A stretch of 64,000 nt of DNA, taken from Caprella mutica (taxonomy: Eukaryota; Arthropoda; Malacostraca; Amphipoda; Caprellidae). Below the pieces are notes generated by a model. That model had not been told where the DNA came from, ran no database searches, and saw only the letters and a program-made list of their open reading frames with translations. Location: assembly GCA_947561585.1 (NCBI GenBank), contig CANNZV010001044.1, positions 1-64,000 of the forward strand. Direction: 5' to 3'. The translations under genes and the position numbers were made by a program. Positions 35,443-48,664 of this stretch are shown here, one piece after another. The stretch's first letter is position 1; each line of letters starts with the position of its first letter.

Positions 35443-38400
35443 GAATTTGGCACAACAATTGAAATCAAATAAACTTCGCAGGAGTATTTGAAATGATTTA
35501 CTTTAAGAGCTTCTATCACTTTCTATCATTTTTAACTTGTTTATATTTTCTATCCATCTCTTCCCTTTCTGTTTCTCCATTCCTCACCAAACACAAGAAA
35601 TAAAGTACTTTTCTTTACGATTTCAAAAGACTCACCTGTTATTCCCATAGAAAATATCCAATCTTTTCCAGCCAAATTATATAGTCTCAAGAATCCGAAG
35701 GAAATTTTCATTTAGATGAACAAAATGAAAGAGAATGGTTAAACAGTTTTTAATGTTAGCAAATGAATATTCTATGTTATATATATACAGTAAGTTTAAG
35801 ACATTTTGTCCATGAAATACTCTATATATAAATTTTAAAGTGTATATACATATATTTATAATTAGTATAGTATTAGAAAAGTGTAAATATATAATAATAT
35901 TATAGTGATTTAAGCTGAAACTTTTCAAAAATTCCTTTCAATCTATCGGATATAATTACGAAACTGACTGTGCACTTAGATTTTCTGTGTTTCTGAATTG
36001 TTTTCGTTTTGGTGCACAAAACTCTTCGTAAGTTTGTAAGCCAAGCAAAACTTTACTAGCTGTTTGTCAACCATGCAAAGCTCTTTATAAAGACCATGCA
36101 TTTATAATAACCATCAACAAAGGGTGTTTTCCTTCAATACAAAATATCTATAAATTATGTAAAACATAAAATATATATACTCTTTATAATACAAAACTAA
36201 AGCATTTCATAGACGAAATGTCTGGACACGCGTTGTCATATATACAGTAAGTAAGACCATTGTGATGTATTCAGTAATCACTTGTTATATATTATACAAT
36301 ATAAAATAACGAAATGGTTATCAATTTCACTATATTTTCATTTGAAACATTCTCTTCTTTTTCATCTAAGTAAGCTTAATTTTGTATCGAAGAAAGTGCC
36401 ATATAGTTTAGATATTATAAATAGGAAAATTCACGAAACGATATACTAGTACTTTAAAATTACGAAAAGTAAAAGTATCATTTATAATATTAATAAAACT
36501 GGTATATAAAAATATGTAATATAAGAGGTAAAATTCAAATTACGATATTTCGAAAGGATTAATAGAATAAACAATTAGACATATCTATAATTACGCAGAT
36601 TACTTCAGATAGAAATGAAAATATAAATTCAAAACCGCAAATATTGCGGATAATTTTCTTGATTTCACTTCACTGAAGTTTAAGTTAATTAAAACTACGA
36701 TTTATTTCAATAAGAATTTAAACCTCAAGAATTGCTTCCAGTTAATTGAAAAAAGTAATCAGAATTACTTTCCTTATTGCCGTACTGATTTAATTAACTT
36801 TAAATTAAAAATATACATTAACAAGTTGTAGAGAATCAAATGAATAAGAATTTCCTTCTGAGAAACATCCTCTGGAGCTAAAAATGTCAAAGTTTATCTC
36901 CGTAATGTTCCCGGAAAATCTTTGATCTTCAGTATCTTTGAAGCTCACCAAATTCATCGGTATAAAATTTTACGAAGCTGACATTTCAATGGAGTTACCA
37001 GAGAATTTTCATCTGAGGCAATCTTTGAGCCTTGGTGCTTTGGTAAATATTTTAAAAGTGTCAGTGGTTATGTATAGATACGAGCATAAACTTCTATATT
37101 CATATTTACTTAGGATCCTTTGGATTTCGTTGATGCCACGTGAATGTTGAGTCTAATTTTTCTAAACTATTTTGAGTTAAGTGCTTCATTTATTGTGTAA
37201 GGATTTATATATAATTTAATTTTGAAGTTATTACTAGAGCCCGGATTTCCAGTTCTTATGCTATAAAAGCTATTTTGACTATAAAAGCTATTTTGACTAT
37301 AAAAGCAATTTTGACTATAAATTAAAAGATAAAACTAGTAATTATGGTATAAACGACTATAAAACCTATGATAAATCATCCTTTGCATGTGAAATATATT
37401 TATAACAGATAATTATATTATTGATAAATTAAACATGCAAGAGACATTTAAATTAGTATGCCATTTAATTTACATTTTTTATAGTAATATTCCATAGAAA
37501 ACGTACGAGCATAATTATTGGTAAATTAAACTGAATTGAAAAATAAATAAATCACTACTCAATACAGTATAATATTATGTAGCTTTCTTAAATAAATAGA
37601 ATAATACATGAAGAATGAAGATATGCCCAATATAATAAATATACGGCATTTATATATTGTGACCGATTAATTTCGCTTTTTGTGTGAAGAAGTTACTTTG
37701 AGCACACACTTTTCTGAACGTGTTAGTTAGTTGAGTGAAGCAACCCGAAACTGTTTTGAAGTTGAAAGAACCTCTCAAAATTGAAAATAATTTCAAATGT
37801 CAAGAGACTAAGCATGACAGCTGAAAATGTCAATAAAATGTTGGTAATTTCTCGTGATGAAGTTTAATTGTTTCATTATTATAAGTATCATATTTATTAA
37901 ATTAATAACTATTTTTACTGTTTTTGCATTTGGTTTGTGCTGTTCTATTTGAGTTTTGTTGTTATATTTTCTTAGTTGGCTGTGACTTGGACAACATAGT
38001 TTTTGGGTAAATTTTGTTTAGATTTATTTCATTTCGTTAGTTTCTTGTAAAATAAAAACTCCGTATAAATTGAGAAACATGGGTTTTATTTACTATTTAT
38101 TAAACTCATAGTCTTATATATACGATATTATACGTACACATTTGTCAATAATTGTTGCGTAAGTTCTGTGAATAATAATTAAAAATCAACTATTAACAAA
38201 TAAACAAGAATGGCATAGTTACTATGAATTACTTAAGTTTCTATAATGTGGATAAAAGAAAGGAAATGCATCAATTTAGGATATTTATTTCCTAAATAAG
38301 GACTCAGCTATTATAAGGACTATTTTTACCGACTTTAAACTATATTTTTACGCTCCATTCAACCATAAATACCATACGGTTTTTTCAAATAACTAATTTC

Positions 38401-38447
38401 AGTTCTGAATCATCACCACCTTTATAATAATATCCACAATATATATA
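35443..38447. other. AT-rich intergenic DNA, no gene seen
   Basis: Contains a short 18-bp tandem repeat (37261-37325) and a word related to family F ends near 36210. The open frames at 35677-35928 (-) and 36938-37150 (+) have no motif or splice support. No gene is supported. Confidence 0.5.
37261..37325. repeat. 18-bp tandem repeat, ~3.5 copies
   Basis: Repeats of ctataaaagctattttga, the last with caatttt. It is a short local array. Confidence 0.88.
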
Positions 38448-38949
38448 AATGTGTTTCTCTTATTCCTCCTGTGGCTGAATATTCCCCTCGAGGTGATATT
38501 CTCTTATCCCTCCTGTGGCTGAATGTTCCCCTCGAGGTGATATTCTCTTATCCCTCCTGTAGCTGAATGTTCCCCTCGAGGTGATATTCTCTTATCCCTC
38601 CTGTGGCTGAATGTTCCCCTCGAGGTGATATTCTCTTATCCCTCCTGTAGCTGAATGTTCCCCTCGAGGTGATATTCTCTTATCCCTCCTGTGGCTGAAT
38701 GTTCCCCTCGAGGTGATATTCTCTCATCCCTCCTGTGGCTGAATGTTCCCCTCGAGGTGATATTCTCTTATCCCTCCTGTGGCTGAATGTTCCCCTCGAG
38801 GTGATATTCTCTTCCGTCATACAATCGCTACCACAAATTCACTCTCTGATCTCCAGGCAGTGTTTCTGATGACAAAATATACATAAATTTACTGGCAGCA
38901 ATGCACAATGTCTTGAAAACTGATAGGAAATTGATTCAATGGAGGGAAT
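38448..38949 (+). repeat. dispersed repeat family C, copy 2, carrying a 44-bp array
   Basis: Same edges as 7177-7766: aatgtgtttctct on the left and the 136-bp flank ending ttgattcaatggagggaat on the right. The array (38462-38813) is exactly eight 44-bp units, against ten in copy 1. Unit variants here are gtagctg and a first unit with gaatattcc, different from those in copy 1. The two arrays have therefore changed length and sequence since they separated. Confidence 0.88.
38462..38813. repeat. 44-bp minisatellite, 8 copies
   Basis: Eight copies of the family C unit (ccctcctgtggctgaatg, cccctcgaggtgatattc). Two units carry gtagctg. Confidence 0.96.
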
Positions 38950-39259
38950 TTGAATGCTTATATTGGGAGATAGTTTCCAATATAAATGGAAATGAATAAC
39001 TGATGGTATGAAGTGAATTATTTTTCTTCTCTCATATAAGAGTACATAATATTCCAAATGAAAATAAAATAAATCAATAAATTCCTTCAAGTGAATTAAA
39101 ATGAAATATATAAATATCTTGGAAAGATGTAATATATATTATGTATTATAGTCTTCAATACAATGTTTCATTAATTGTTTGCTTTTATACAGATTCTGAA
39201 GTTTTATTTATAACTAAAAATGTTATTTGATTAGTAGACATCACTGAAATTATTATTTA

Positions 39260-39532
39260 ATGAAAGTATCTAGTATTGAAACAATTCTTAGATTTATAAT
39301 ATATTTTAATGATGAATGTTTTAAAATTTTATTGCAGTCAACAAAATTAATCATGAAGATACTGTTTGCTTTATTATTTAATATTTACAGAATTGGTGAA
39401 GAAATTTTTACATATTTATTTTTTCTTACCAATTTTTTAGGCCATTCATGCTTTTTTTATTATGGTGCCATCAGTGAATATTATAAACAATTTTCACCAC
39501 TTTCCTGCTCAGTTTCATCTTTCAATCAATGA
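39260..39532 (+). CDS. hydrophobic open frame, unrecognised
   Basis: Ninety codons open from ATG with several hydrophobic runs (for example LLFNIYRIGEEIFTYLFFLT), compatible with membrane segments. A full open frame of this length is uncommon outside the arrays here, but the composition (F, I, Y, L, N) is also what AT-rich DNA gives by chance. No family is recognised and no splice sites frame it. It converges with the opposite-strand frame at 39522-39821. Confidence 0.15.
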   Translation: MKVSSIETILRFIIYFNDECFKILLQSTKLIMKILFALLFNIYRIGEEIFTYLFFLTNFLGHSCFFYYGAISEYYKQFSPLSCSVSSFNQ

Positions 39533-39821
39533 GCTCAATCAAATTCTTCACCTCAAAATAACAATAAATAGCAACCAAAGTGACACAGTGCATGAAATAA
39601 AACCTTGAAGCAATTGGTTTATTTAGGCCAAATGGTTCCCATAAGTTAGATTCCAAAATGTCTTCATTGTTCATATTTCCTGCGGACTTCTTAATATTAT
39701 GGTAACAATAATTAGTATACATTTTCATTTTTAGATAAATAATTGTCCAATACTGTGTGCCTATGGAAATATTACATAGGAATAATACCGGTTCATTTGG
39801 ACAATATTTAGAGTTCATCAA
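39522..39821 (-). CDS. 99-codon open frame, unrecognised
   Basis: One of the longest non-satellite frames in the window. The first methionine would be at about 39818. The composition is mixed, with six Cys, three Trp and four Pro, including NLWEPFGLNKPIASRFYFMH, and a hydrophobic stretch near the C end. I cannot assign a family. It could be an exon of a divergent membrane protein, a relic or chance. Confidence 0.18.
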   Translation of the reverse strand: MMNSKYCPNEPVLFLCNISIGTQYWTIIYLKMKMYTNYCYHNIKKSAGNMNNEDILESNLWEPFGLNKPIASRFYFMHCVTLVAIYCYFEVKNLIELID

Positions 39822-41939
39822 GTCGATTGTATAGACAAAAAATATGAGTATTCAAAATATGCCAGTTTATTTTAAAATTTACAAATTGAGTAAGTTTATG
39901 TGCACACTGTACAAATATATGACTAATTCCTATTTAATGCTACACTTTTTTCATTCTCTGGTGACCCCACCCTAATTTCTTTCTGGGTTGTGACTCAATT
40001 TTAAACTAGAAGAACAGTATTCAATTCTTGAATATACATTACACCGATATCTCCAACAATTTCATCGATGTACAATTATATTAAATCTATCTATTATCAC
40101 TTTTTGAATTTATATATACTATATTCTCACGTTTCTATTCCAACTATTATTATAGTTTCTCTGCAAATTACAATAATTCATTAAATCTTCAAATCCTCTT
40201 CTCTTCGAACTTCAAACTCGTTTCTATTCTCCTTCCTGCGATTAATCTCCCCGTCTTCTCCTCCTAAGTTCCTGATTTACATCACCAGTTAATGGAGTGA
40301 TGAGAAAAGCTCAGTGACAGTTCTCCTCATCACATCAAAATGATGTAACTTTCACCATTGAAAAATGTGATGAGACGATAAATAAATGTCGCTACTAAAT
40401 ATTAAACATATTGTAGAAAAATATGTAGTTGGCTGAAAAGTGTACATAAACTGGTGCTGTGGTTGGCTGAATATTGTACATAAACTGGTGTTGTGGTTGG
40501 TTGATTATTATATTGTATTTTAATACAATTTGAGAGCTATTCTCTAAAAACTAAAGAATTCTGAAAAAAATCATTCTTCTGAAACTGTACTAGAATGCTG
40601 TGTTTCAACCAATCACCGTTTTTATAATATTTTTATCATTCTGTGTTTTTTGGTCAATGATGAGCAAAATCAAAGTACAACTCTTTTCACTCAGTTGTCC
40701 AGACATTCAGTCACATCATTCAATCGTGTTTGGATTTTCACTTCTTAAGTCAGAAAATAGTTCCACTTTGTTTTGAAGTTGAGGAAAAAACAAAGCACTT
40801 CAATAGTTCTTTCCGGCTCATTTGGACTGTTTTTCTTTTTGTATTTCAATTAGTTTGGTTACAATGAAGTTATTTTATATTGAAGAAATATCAAACTTTA
40901 AGTAAAGCAACAAAAAAGAAAGCATACTATAGATTAATAATATAAACTTTAAGAGATGAAAACTATAACAATACACATTGATAGTAGTTTAAAATTAGGT
41001 GAATAAAATATATAATGATTGATGCATACTTTGAAAACTAATTGACTCAAGTTGCCGAAACTTTCTGACTTTCATTGTCTCTGACGAATTTATTCATAGT
41101 ATAATTATCGGTGAAAACAATGCAACAAAAATTGTTTTATTTTGTTTCACATTATTTTCGATAAAGTGGGCCTCTGGAACCCGGGTGAAGTACAAATATC
41201 GCTGCTGTGTTACATTTTTCATCACACTAGTAACATCACTTATTGGAATATTAGCCATTTTTTGCTGTAAATTGCATTGTGACGCAACAGCGCATGTATT
41301 TCACCAGAGGTCTAGATTTTAGCATGGTAAATAGGATTTTCGCCTAATACTAAATATGTTGCATTATTTCCATTGACTATGTTTATATAGGTCTTAAACT
41401 TTAAAAAATCCTAGATTTCCAACAGCTCTAGTCAATAATAGTGAAAAGTTATAATTCCTACTGAAAAAGCATTTCAGGCACTCTTGTCGTCCCAGGGTTG
41501 ATGTTCCATATTAAGATTTTTTTTATTCATTTATCAAGGTCAAGAAGTCTATAAATTCCATCATATTCATATAATATATTTACTACTCTTCCATTATATT
41601 CAAATTTAATTTTTGCAATGTCATCATTTAACGTAACACAATTTTTTTTATATAATATATTTGATATGATATCTATATTGGATGATAAATCACTATTCCA
41701 TACAAATTTTTAAAATCGTTAGAATCACAAACAAGGAACAAAAAATAAAAGTCATTCATGTAAGTAGTCCACTAATAAAATATCTCAAGCATAGATAACT
41801 AAAGAATAGAAAACTTCTATAGCTACCAATGCTAAAGTCAATAGTCATAAAATTTGCAAATTCAATTTTATAGACTCAATAAAATTTTAGCACACGAATC
41901 GTTAATTTACAGGAATTCTTTACCAATCTTCATTCTTTT
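39822..41939. other. AT-rich intergenic DNA, no gene seen
   Basis: Contains a short tandem duplication at 40428-40504 (gttggctga...gtacataaactggtg). Otherwise it is unique AT-rich DNA with no recognised gene. Confidence 0.5.
40428..40504. repeat. ~34-bp tandem repeat, ~2 copies
   Basis: Two units with tgtacataaactggtg and ggttggctga, followed by a partial third. Confidence 0.8.
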
Positions 41940-42105
41940 TGCTCTTTGTTTTCCCTTTCATTTCTTCCCCACCACCAACATTCACAGCGTTAACTTTTCT
42001 TAATTTTTCAGGAGAATTCATAGCAGTTGTTTACATTTTTCGTCCGGAAGAATTTTTAATATAAAAGCAGAGCAAAATTTAACGCCTTGTTTCTTATTGG
42101 GAAAT
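41940..42105 (-). repeat. dispersed repeat family G, copy 2
   Basis: In reverse complement it contains gcgttaaattttgctctg and cggacgaaaaatgtaaacaa, aligning with 10975-11090 with indels. It is an old diverged copy. Confidence 0.45.
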
Positions 42106-42365
42106 GGAGAGAATATTGCGTACTTTATATTGAATTGCATTAATATTTATAATGACACATTTTTTTAAATTAAACCTATAAGAAAGGTAATGTTAAAAGT
42201 TTTCTGTTAGAGATTATGTATATTTTACAAAATATTATATATTTTCTTAAAAAAACAGTTATCTTTGCTTTCTCTCCCCATATGGAAGTAGCTTGGTGAA
42301 GATCGTGATGTTGAGCCAAGTTTCACCTCTGAGACCAATTCCAAGAGTTACTTCAGGCTAAATAT

Positions 42366-42554
42366 TTACCTCGGAGAGTTCCTACAAATGATAATAGAAA
42401 GTTCTGTTTCTGTGGCTCTCAAACTGCTCCGTGTAATGAAATATGCATAACCTGCCACTGGGAAATAAAATGGAATGGTAGGTTTACCTGTACCTCTATG
42501 TTGTAAGAATGGAATTGTTTTTAGTCGAGCTTCAATGCTTTTATTCAGTAACAT
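42366..42554 (-). CDS. possible exon fragment, unrecognised
   Basis: The minus-strand frame is open for about 60 codons with a mixed composition (PTIPFYFPVAGYAYFITRSS, then RATETELSIIICRNSPR). It is followed by ctccgag/gtaaat, which could be a splice donor. No family is recognised and no partner exon was found. Confidence 0.15.
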   Translation of the reverse strand: MLLNKSIEARLKTIPFLQHRGTGKPTIPFYFPVAGYAYFITRSSLRATETELSIIICRNSPR

Positions 42555-44196
42555 AAAAATTCATTTCAGTGTTTTTAGTGAAACTCATTCTATAACATTT
42601 TATAGAAATATAACATTTTAGTTATATATGTGAATGGCCTAAAGAAAATTTTCCTGAATACCATCCACTTATAGATTACTATCCTTACAAAATAATATAT
42701 AGTTTGATGTGGAACAGTTGCCATATTTCCATTAATCTAAAATGAAAAATCAATAGCCTAGATTCAGATTAACTTTTCTGTTTACGAGAAGATGCAATAC
42801 TCAAATTACCAGAGAAAGTTTGAGATTCAAGGGAGAATTTTATGCACCACTAACTTCAGCTTCATTCTTTTCAAATTAAAGTTCATGAGAGAGAAACTTG
42901 TGACTTTTATTGTCGGAAAGTTTTTGTCGACTTAAAGTAAAAGTGAATTTTAAAGTCTGGGGTCAACGAATGAATTCTTAGCCTTCATGTTACATTGTAA
43001 CCATATTAACTTGATTGTAACATTCTTCATCGATATATAAATGATACATTTTAATTAAACATTTTAACAATGGTTGTAACTTTTTGCAACGAAATGTAAA
43101 TGTTAAATTGATTGTAACATTCTGTAACGAAATGTAATTTCTGAATACTATTGTATATTATGATGCAAACTAAGCAAATTATTTTGGAGCTTTAAAATAA
43201 ATCTCTCTTAGTAATATCCGACCTGAATTTTTTTATTTATTTGGTGTCCGCTTTTACATGACGGGTATTAAACATGAAGAATGTAACTATGATACGCACG
43301 AGAATATATTGACTTGATGTTTAAATTCTTATTCAATTGTCATAAAATATTTTACAAATAAAAATTTAGTACCAAATTTTGCTGAAAATACATTCTATTA
43401 AAATTTATTAATAGTAACCTATAACAGCTTATATATTACTTTTCTAGACCTGTTATTTTGTATGTTACTTAATATGAAATATTTCCTCTCCCTTTCTTTA
43501 TATTTAATTTAATGTGAAGATGTATGTAACAATTCAATCTCATTTCACTTCTTCTCTCTCTAATTCTCATTTCTGTTGTCCGTAATTTTAAATTCCACCA
43601 TTAAGTTCTATCCACAGTTGTTGCAGCTATCAAGTCACAGTGATGAGAAATTAAATCATTAAAACACGAGTTTTAATGAATAATCCGTTTCAATTTTTAT
43701 ATGGTAAAAATTAAATACTATTTTACATGATTGTTTCAACGATAACATACATAATATTTAAATTATAGTAATACAAAAAAGGTATGAAATTCAATCCTAA
43801 GAATTCTCACCAAAAACATATAATTGCAAAATACTAAGATTTACAAAAGTTTGATGATCAAGAATAATTGTTGAATACACAGTTTGATTTACAGATATTT
43901 TTTTTATAGGTTTCCGATGAGGATATTTATATTATAAATAAATCTAGTCAGTTGACCAGTAAAAGTGAATTTGGTTTAAATTCGATTTTCGTTCAATAAC
44001 ACATAGCATTCGGACTCATCGTATTTCAGGATTCTGTTCCTCTCCTCTTGCCATTCAATACAAACCTCACTCTGAACATTCACGCTCCGAATGAGTTCCT
44101 GCTCTCCAATCTGCATAATCAAACTATCTGCTCAGACGAACACATCTTGGAAGTTTGGTGCCATTTAATTGGTTGTAGAGACGCACTTACTGAAAC

Positions 44197-44412
44197 TTCT
44201 AATTGAGAAAATACTACTTGCTAGAGTAACGTCTAATAATAAAAAGAGTATAGCTTGTTACAGTGCCGCCTGTTAATAGAGAATTTAGATATTATAATTT
44301 GTTAGAGTAACAAGTACAGTAAAAAGAATATAACAGTAAAAAAAGTCAGTTAATTGAGATAATGTAAATTATTAGAGTCACGCCTTCTAATTGAGAGAAT
44401 ATAACTTAAAAT
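44197..44412. repeat. degenerate ~38-bp tandem repeat
   Basis: About six diverged units at roughly 38-bp spacing, with ttctaattgagagaatataa and ttagagtaacg as consensus words (starts near 44197, 44232, 44270, 44310, 44347 and 44386). It looks like an old array losing identity, in contrast to the perfect 15-bp array at 8.2 kb. Confidence 0.6.
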
Positions 44413-45182
44413 ATAATTTTACGGTTTTCAATTGGAGTGATATGATGATTATTCTCAACTTAAAGGTATTTGTTTTATTATCTTCAATAACACCGCATAT
44501 AATTTACACAGAGTATAGGGTAGTATAGTAGAATATACAGATGGTGAAAGGGGTGACCGGCCTGAGATGGACCTCAGTCCATCTCGGTTAAAGACTGAAT
44601 CTCTGACTCAGCTGAATACTAACCATACACTGAACATAGTAGGTACAAACACTAGTCTTTTTATTGCTAAAAATATCTAATCTAACCTGACTATGAAGCA
44701 AGTAGTTCAAGTTGAAATGGAAATTCTCCTATTGTTATCACTAAATCTCTAAGAAGTAGGTTTTTCATTATGCCTAGCTCATCCAAAAGGATTAGAAGAT
44801 AATCTTTATCTCTCTCTGAATGGGTCAACCGGCTAGTGGAACTACATTATTCCCGTTTTAATTAGAAATATTGAAAATACCTTTCAATTTTGACAAAAAT
44901 GTTTTAATTATTCTTAAATTAATTTATTATTAATATAAAATATCAAAACTTAAACATATGATTCAAAATAGTATTAACAATCAGTGTGATTGTACTTGTA
45001 TATTTAATTTCTACATTGTTCATTTTATCCTAGTCTTTGACACTACCTTTTACTGCTTTCATATTCCTTTATTGCTTTGCCCACAGAATTTTTTGCTGTT
45101 GTGAATAATAATCATGATGTTATTATTTGAAGAATTCAAAAGTATTTTGTTAAATAATTAATCTTTAACTTTTAATAAACTT

Positions 45183-45211
45183 CACTCATAAACCTAAGTG
45201 ATTTATGAGTG
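45183..45211. repeat. inverted repeat, 10-bp arms
   Basis: cactcataaa and tttatgagtg, perfect complements with a nine-base loop. Confidence 0.75.
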
Positions 45212-47761
45212 AGCATATACAATGGTCTTAGTATTTGCTTATAAATAAACTTGTTAGTTTGGATTATCTTCTCCCACACTTTGCAAAGATCAGTCATATT
45301 CATTTTTATAATTTACGTAAGTTTAAACCTATATTAATGACAATAATATTATTGCGAATGATATGAATAACGAGTTTCTAAAAAGTTAAAATATTTTTGA
45401 TCATCGAACAGAATGCGCAATAAAATTATTTTATGTATATATTAGAGTTTATGAACACGTACATTGAAATAGTTATTTTGAATTAATGTTCTGCGCATCA
45501 GTTTATTATCTCATCTGTTGATATATATTATTTGTCCTCATTTTTAATTTAGAAAAATGGTTTGACGATTATTTTATGCTGCAGTTTCAAAATTATATTA
45601 CTCTTTCGTCAATGAATATTTTCACTGCTTCATCGATGGTGTTACCCATTAGTTAAGTCAATTTCTATGGTAATATTTTTATATTGTAGAGTCTAACTTG
45701 CCTAATTTTCGCATTCAAGCTCATCAAAACCAATTGAGACGTACATAAAAATAATTAATATTCGGGTAATGCAGAACTAAATCTATTTTCAACATAATAT
45801 AATATATACCTGTTGCTACAACTGATTAGTTATTATTTCTTCCATATAATCTCATATATGTATCTGTATGATCTAAATTGATATACGTATGCTATAAATT
45901 TTACTAGACTTATTTACTAAACATTTAACCTTTATTCTTTATAAATTTGAATTCTATTATCGTATAGGGACACAGAATTAAATGTTTAATAATTTCATGT
46001 CTTCAATTCTTAATATTGCTAGAAATACCATTATCACTTTGGATGAGTTAATTTCTTCTTCATACTAGCAAGAAAGTAATCTTGTTAGTGTAACGTCAGT
46101 TAATATTACAATAATGTTATCTAATGGTTTTTACTTTTATATCAAGCAAATCATTACTTCTTCACAAACTACCGAAATATATTCCTCCTTTCTTTTAAGT
46201 TGTTCAGAATTCAAAGAAAGAAAATTCTCCTGATATATACAGTATTTCTTGTTCCTTAAAAGTTTTCATGATCCAATTTGTCTTTCACTCCACAAAAAAT
46301 GGTGGGTCGTTTGCGAGTGTAAGTTTTGTCAGGTTTCACCGCAAAAAGTATTAAATTGCAACATATGTACTGTGCAATAACACAGTGAGTGAAGCTATAT
46401 ACAATAACGCTTAATACGATCAGTGAGTTCTGCTATATACAATCACTATTAGTGCGACCAGAATAGATGCTATTAATATTCATTAATTATGACAAATTTT
46501 AGTATATTTTTTTGTATGGTAATTTTTCAGTGTGAACAAAATATTGAGTATATCTGAGAGAATTTTTCTAATAAAATATGAGAAAACATGTCAATTAATA
46601 GTACTAATGGTATAGAGCATGCTTGATTTTGTATATTGCAACATTAGAACAATCTTTAATTATCATATATATATATTATTTTTCTCTTATATAATCTGTT
46701 GTAAACTATCATTTAAATGATATTTTTCATAAATATTGATGACGAGTACTAATTACAATTTATCTTCAAAGTGCAGATAGAATTTATGCTAAATCTTCCA
46801 ATGGCAATTTACAATTAACATATCAACTTTTAAAGAGTGCATCATCAAGATCAATAAATATGATGGCAATATCAACACTAAATGTGAGTCATTAGATTAC
46901 TTCATTATTGTATCTTATTATTCAGAAGTAAAATATCTATTACCGAGCATCAGATAATCGAACCATTGCACACCTCATGTTCTGAGGAATGATTTAGTAT
47001 TTCTTGGTCATAATATCAATTTTCCATGTTCAAAATGAGTGATGAAAACATTCTTTGTTGTTACCCAGAAGAAAAGATTCTCTCTTTTAAATCTCAAATT
47101 TCAGCGCCAGAACTTTTCTCTGTCAATTTATTTTCTCTAAAATTATATTTTTCAGAATGAGGATAAGGATATTTATTGAAGAAAATTATAAAAAATCTAC
47201 TATTCAAGAAGCCCTTATACAATTTCTATACAAATTTTTTTCGGGCAATAAGGTTGGTATGTGTAATAAGGTCATTCCAAATTATTATTGTGTACAGTAC
47301 GAATACTGATTGAAAAGATTCATGCGAGAATTCTATATTATCAAAACTGTTATTTATATTTCAACGTTGAAGGTAATTTCAGATTTCGAGATTTCGAATA
47401 GGAAATTTTCAATTTAATTATCGTCGGAAACTCAATAAATTAAGATAAATTGTTCCCTTCTATCTTTCTTATTGCAGTGTACGTCAAATAAGCGAACAAG
47501 CGAATGTTTGCAACATATACTTACTTCAACATTTATATTTTAGTAACCCTCTTGCTGCAGATTATCATTTAATACAAAGATTCCATTGAGTAGGTATCAA
47601 AGAATTCATTGTCTTGATGTTCAACCTATCTGGCACTATATTGTAATTAGATCTGTAGCCGAGTTTAAGCATGAATAGATTCTTGTGTATTTCTTAGAAC
47701 TCAGTAATGTAATTTAATTGATATGACCTCCATTACAATACTCTATTCATTAAGTAGATAC

Positions 47762-47800
47762 TATATAAAGCACTGTACTGAGTACCACTCTGTTACTTTG
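47762..47800 (+). promoter_or_regulatory. candidate core promoter (TATA box) of the Ig/C-type-lectin gene
   Basis: TATATAAAG at 47762-47770 lies about 130 bp upstream of the chosen ATG. The expected start site about 30 bp downstream falls in accactctgttac. This gives a short 5' leader and fits a TATA-driven gene. The assignment rests on motif and position only. Confidence 0.5.
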
Positions 47801-47899
47801 CTGTTGTGTGTAATACTGCCACCACTGATAAAATCTTACATCTCTGATAAAATCCCTACATTAGAAAACATAATAATTTTGTTTGTTTAAATCAAACAA

Positions 47900-47957
47900 A
47901 TGGCTTTCTCATTTCTAGTTCTTACTTTGAGCAGTTTCTTCTTAAGTCCAACTCGAG
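47900..47957 (+). CDS. exon 1: signal peptide
   Basis: Encodes MAFSFLVLTLSSFFLSPTR, a hydrophobic leader typical of secreted proteins, and ends one base into a codon at gag/gtgagt. The ATG follows atcaaacaa, an adequate animal start context, and is the first ATG after the TATA box in this frame. Confidence 0.7.
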
Positions 47958-48163
47958 GTGAGTGAATTGATAATGTATATTTTTTGTTTATTTTATTTCA
48001 GTATCTGAAAACCTTGTAATACTACTGAAATATTTATAATTGTAGTAAAAATTTGAACCCTGAACGCGTAAATGTTACCATTACACCGATTGGATGGATG
48101 AAACAAGTTGCAGATTCATAAAGAGAATCTATGTTAGTAATAATTATACTATTTTTCCAACAG

Positions 48164-48249
48164 CTGATTTATTAAATATCCCAGAGCTATTCACTTCACT
48201 CAACGGTACAGTCTATATCCCTTGTTATGTTGACACCAGAACTGATCAT
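48164..48249 (+). CDS. exon 2: first half of Ig-like domain
   Basis: The acceptor tttttccaacag/ct is in phase with exon 1. It reads ADLLNIPELFTSLNGTVYIP followed by CYVDTRTDH. The GTVYIPC strand with its Cys resembles the B strand of Ig domains. The donor cat/gtgagt gives phase 0. If it were not used, the frame continues as VSILLTFMK to a TAG at about 48279. Confidence 0.6.
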
Positions 48250-48664
48250 GTGAGTATTCTGCTCACCTTCATGAAGTAGAATGTTGTAGTTAACAACGAA
48301 TACATAAATATATGTATATTCAAAGTTAAAGGAGTATTTTTTTCAATAACAAATTGATTAATAAATATTCTTAACCATAGAAATAGAAATAGCATTGATT
48401 ATTTTGTACATTTGACTGAATTGACGAAAGGGAGTGTCGAGGTACTCGCACAATCATTGTATTCGGAATATGCCGAGAACTGAGACATTCTCCTGTTATT
48501 ATTGTAATAGCAATATCTTTTTCACCTAAGAACTTAGTACTCCGATTTCCTGGACTCGTGTAGGATATGACGGCTTTGTGCAGACTATGATGGCACCTAA
48601 TGTTGTGCCATAAAGCAAGGTGGAATTGCTTTCCAGTAGATTTGATTTGCTTATACATACATAG

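Larger units (their letters stand above)
42555..47761. other. AT-rich intergenic DNA, no gene seen
   Basis: Long stretch without a supported gene. It contains the degenerate 38-bp repeat at 44197-44412, an inverted repeat at 44564-44585 (gagatggac/gtccatctc) and another at 45183-45211 (cactcataaa/tttatgagtg). Confidence 0.5.

Noticed and set aside
48371..48658. Antisense 95-codon gene inside the lectin gene
   Set aside because: It has no recognisable domain and lies where sense-strand exon remnants are expected. The open frame is most likely the shadow of formerly coding DNA.
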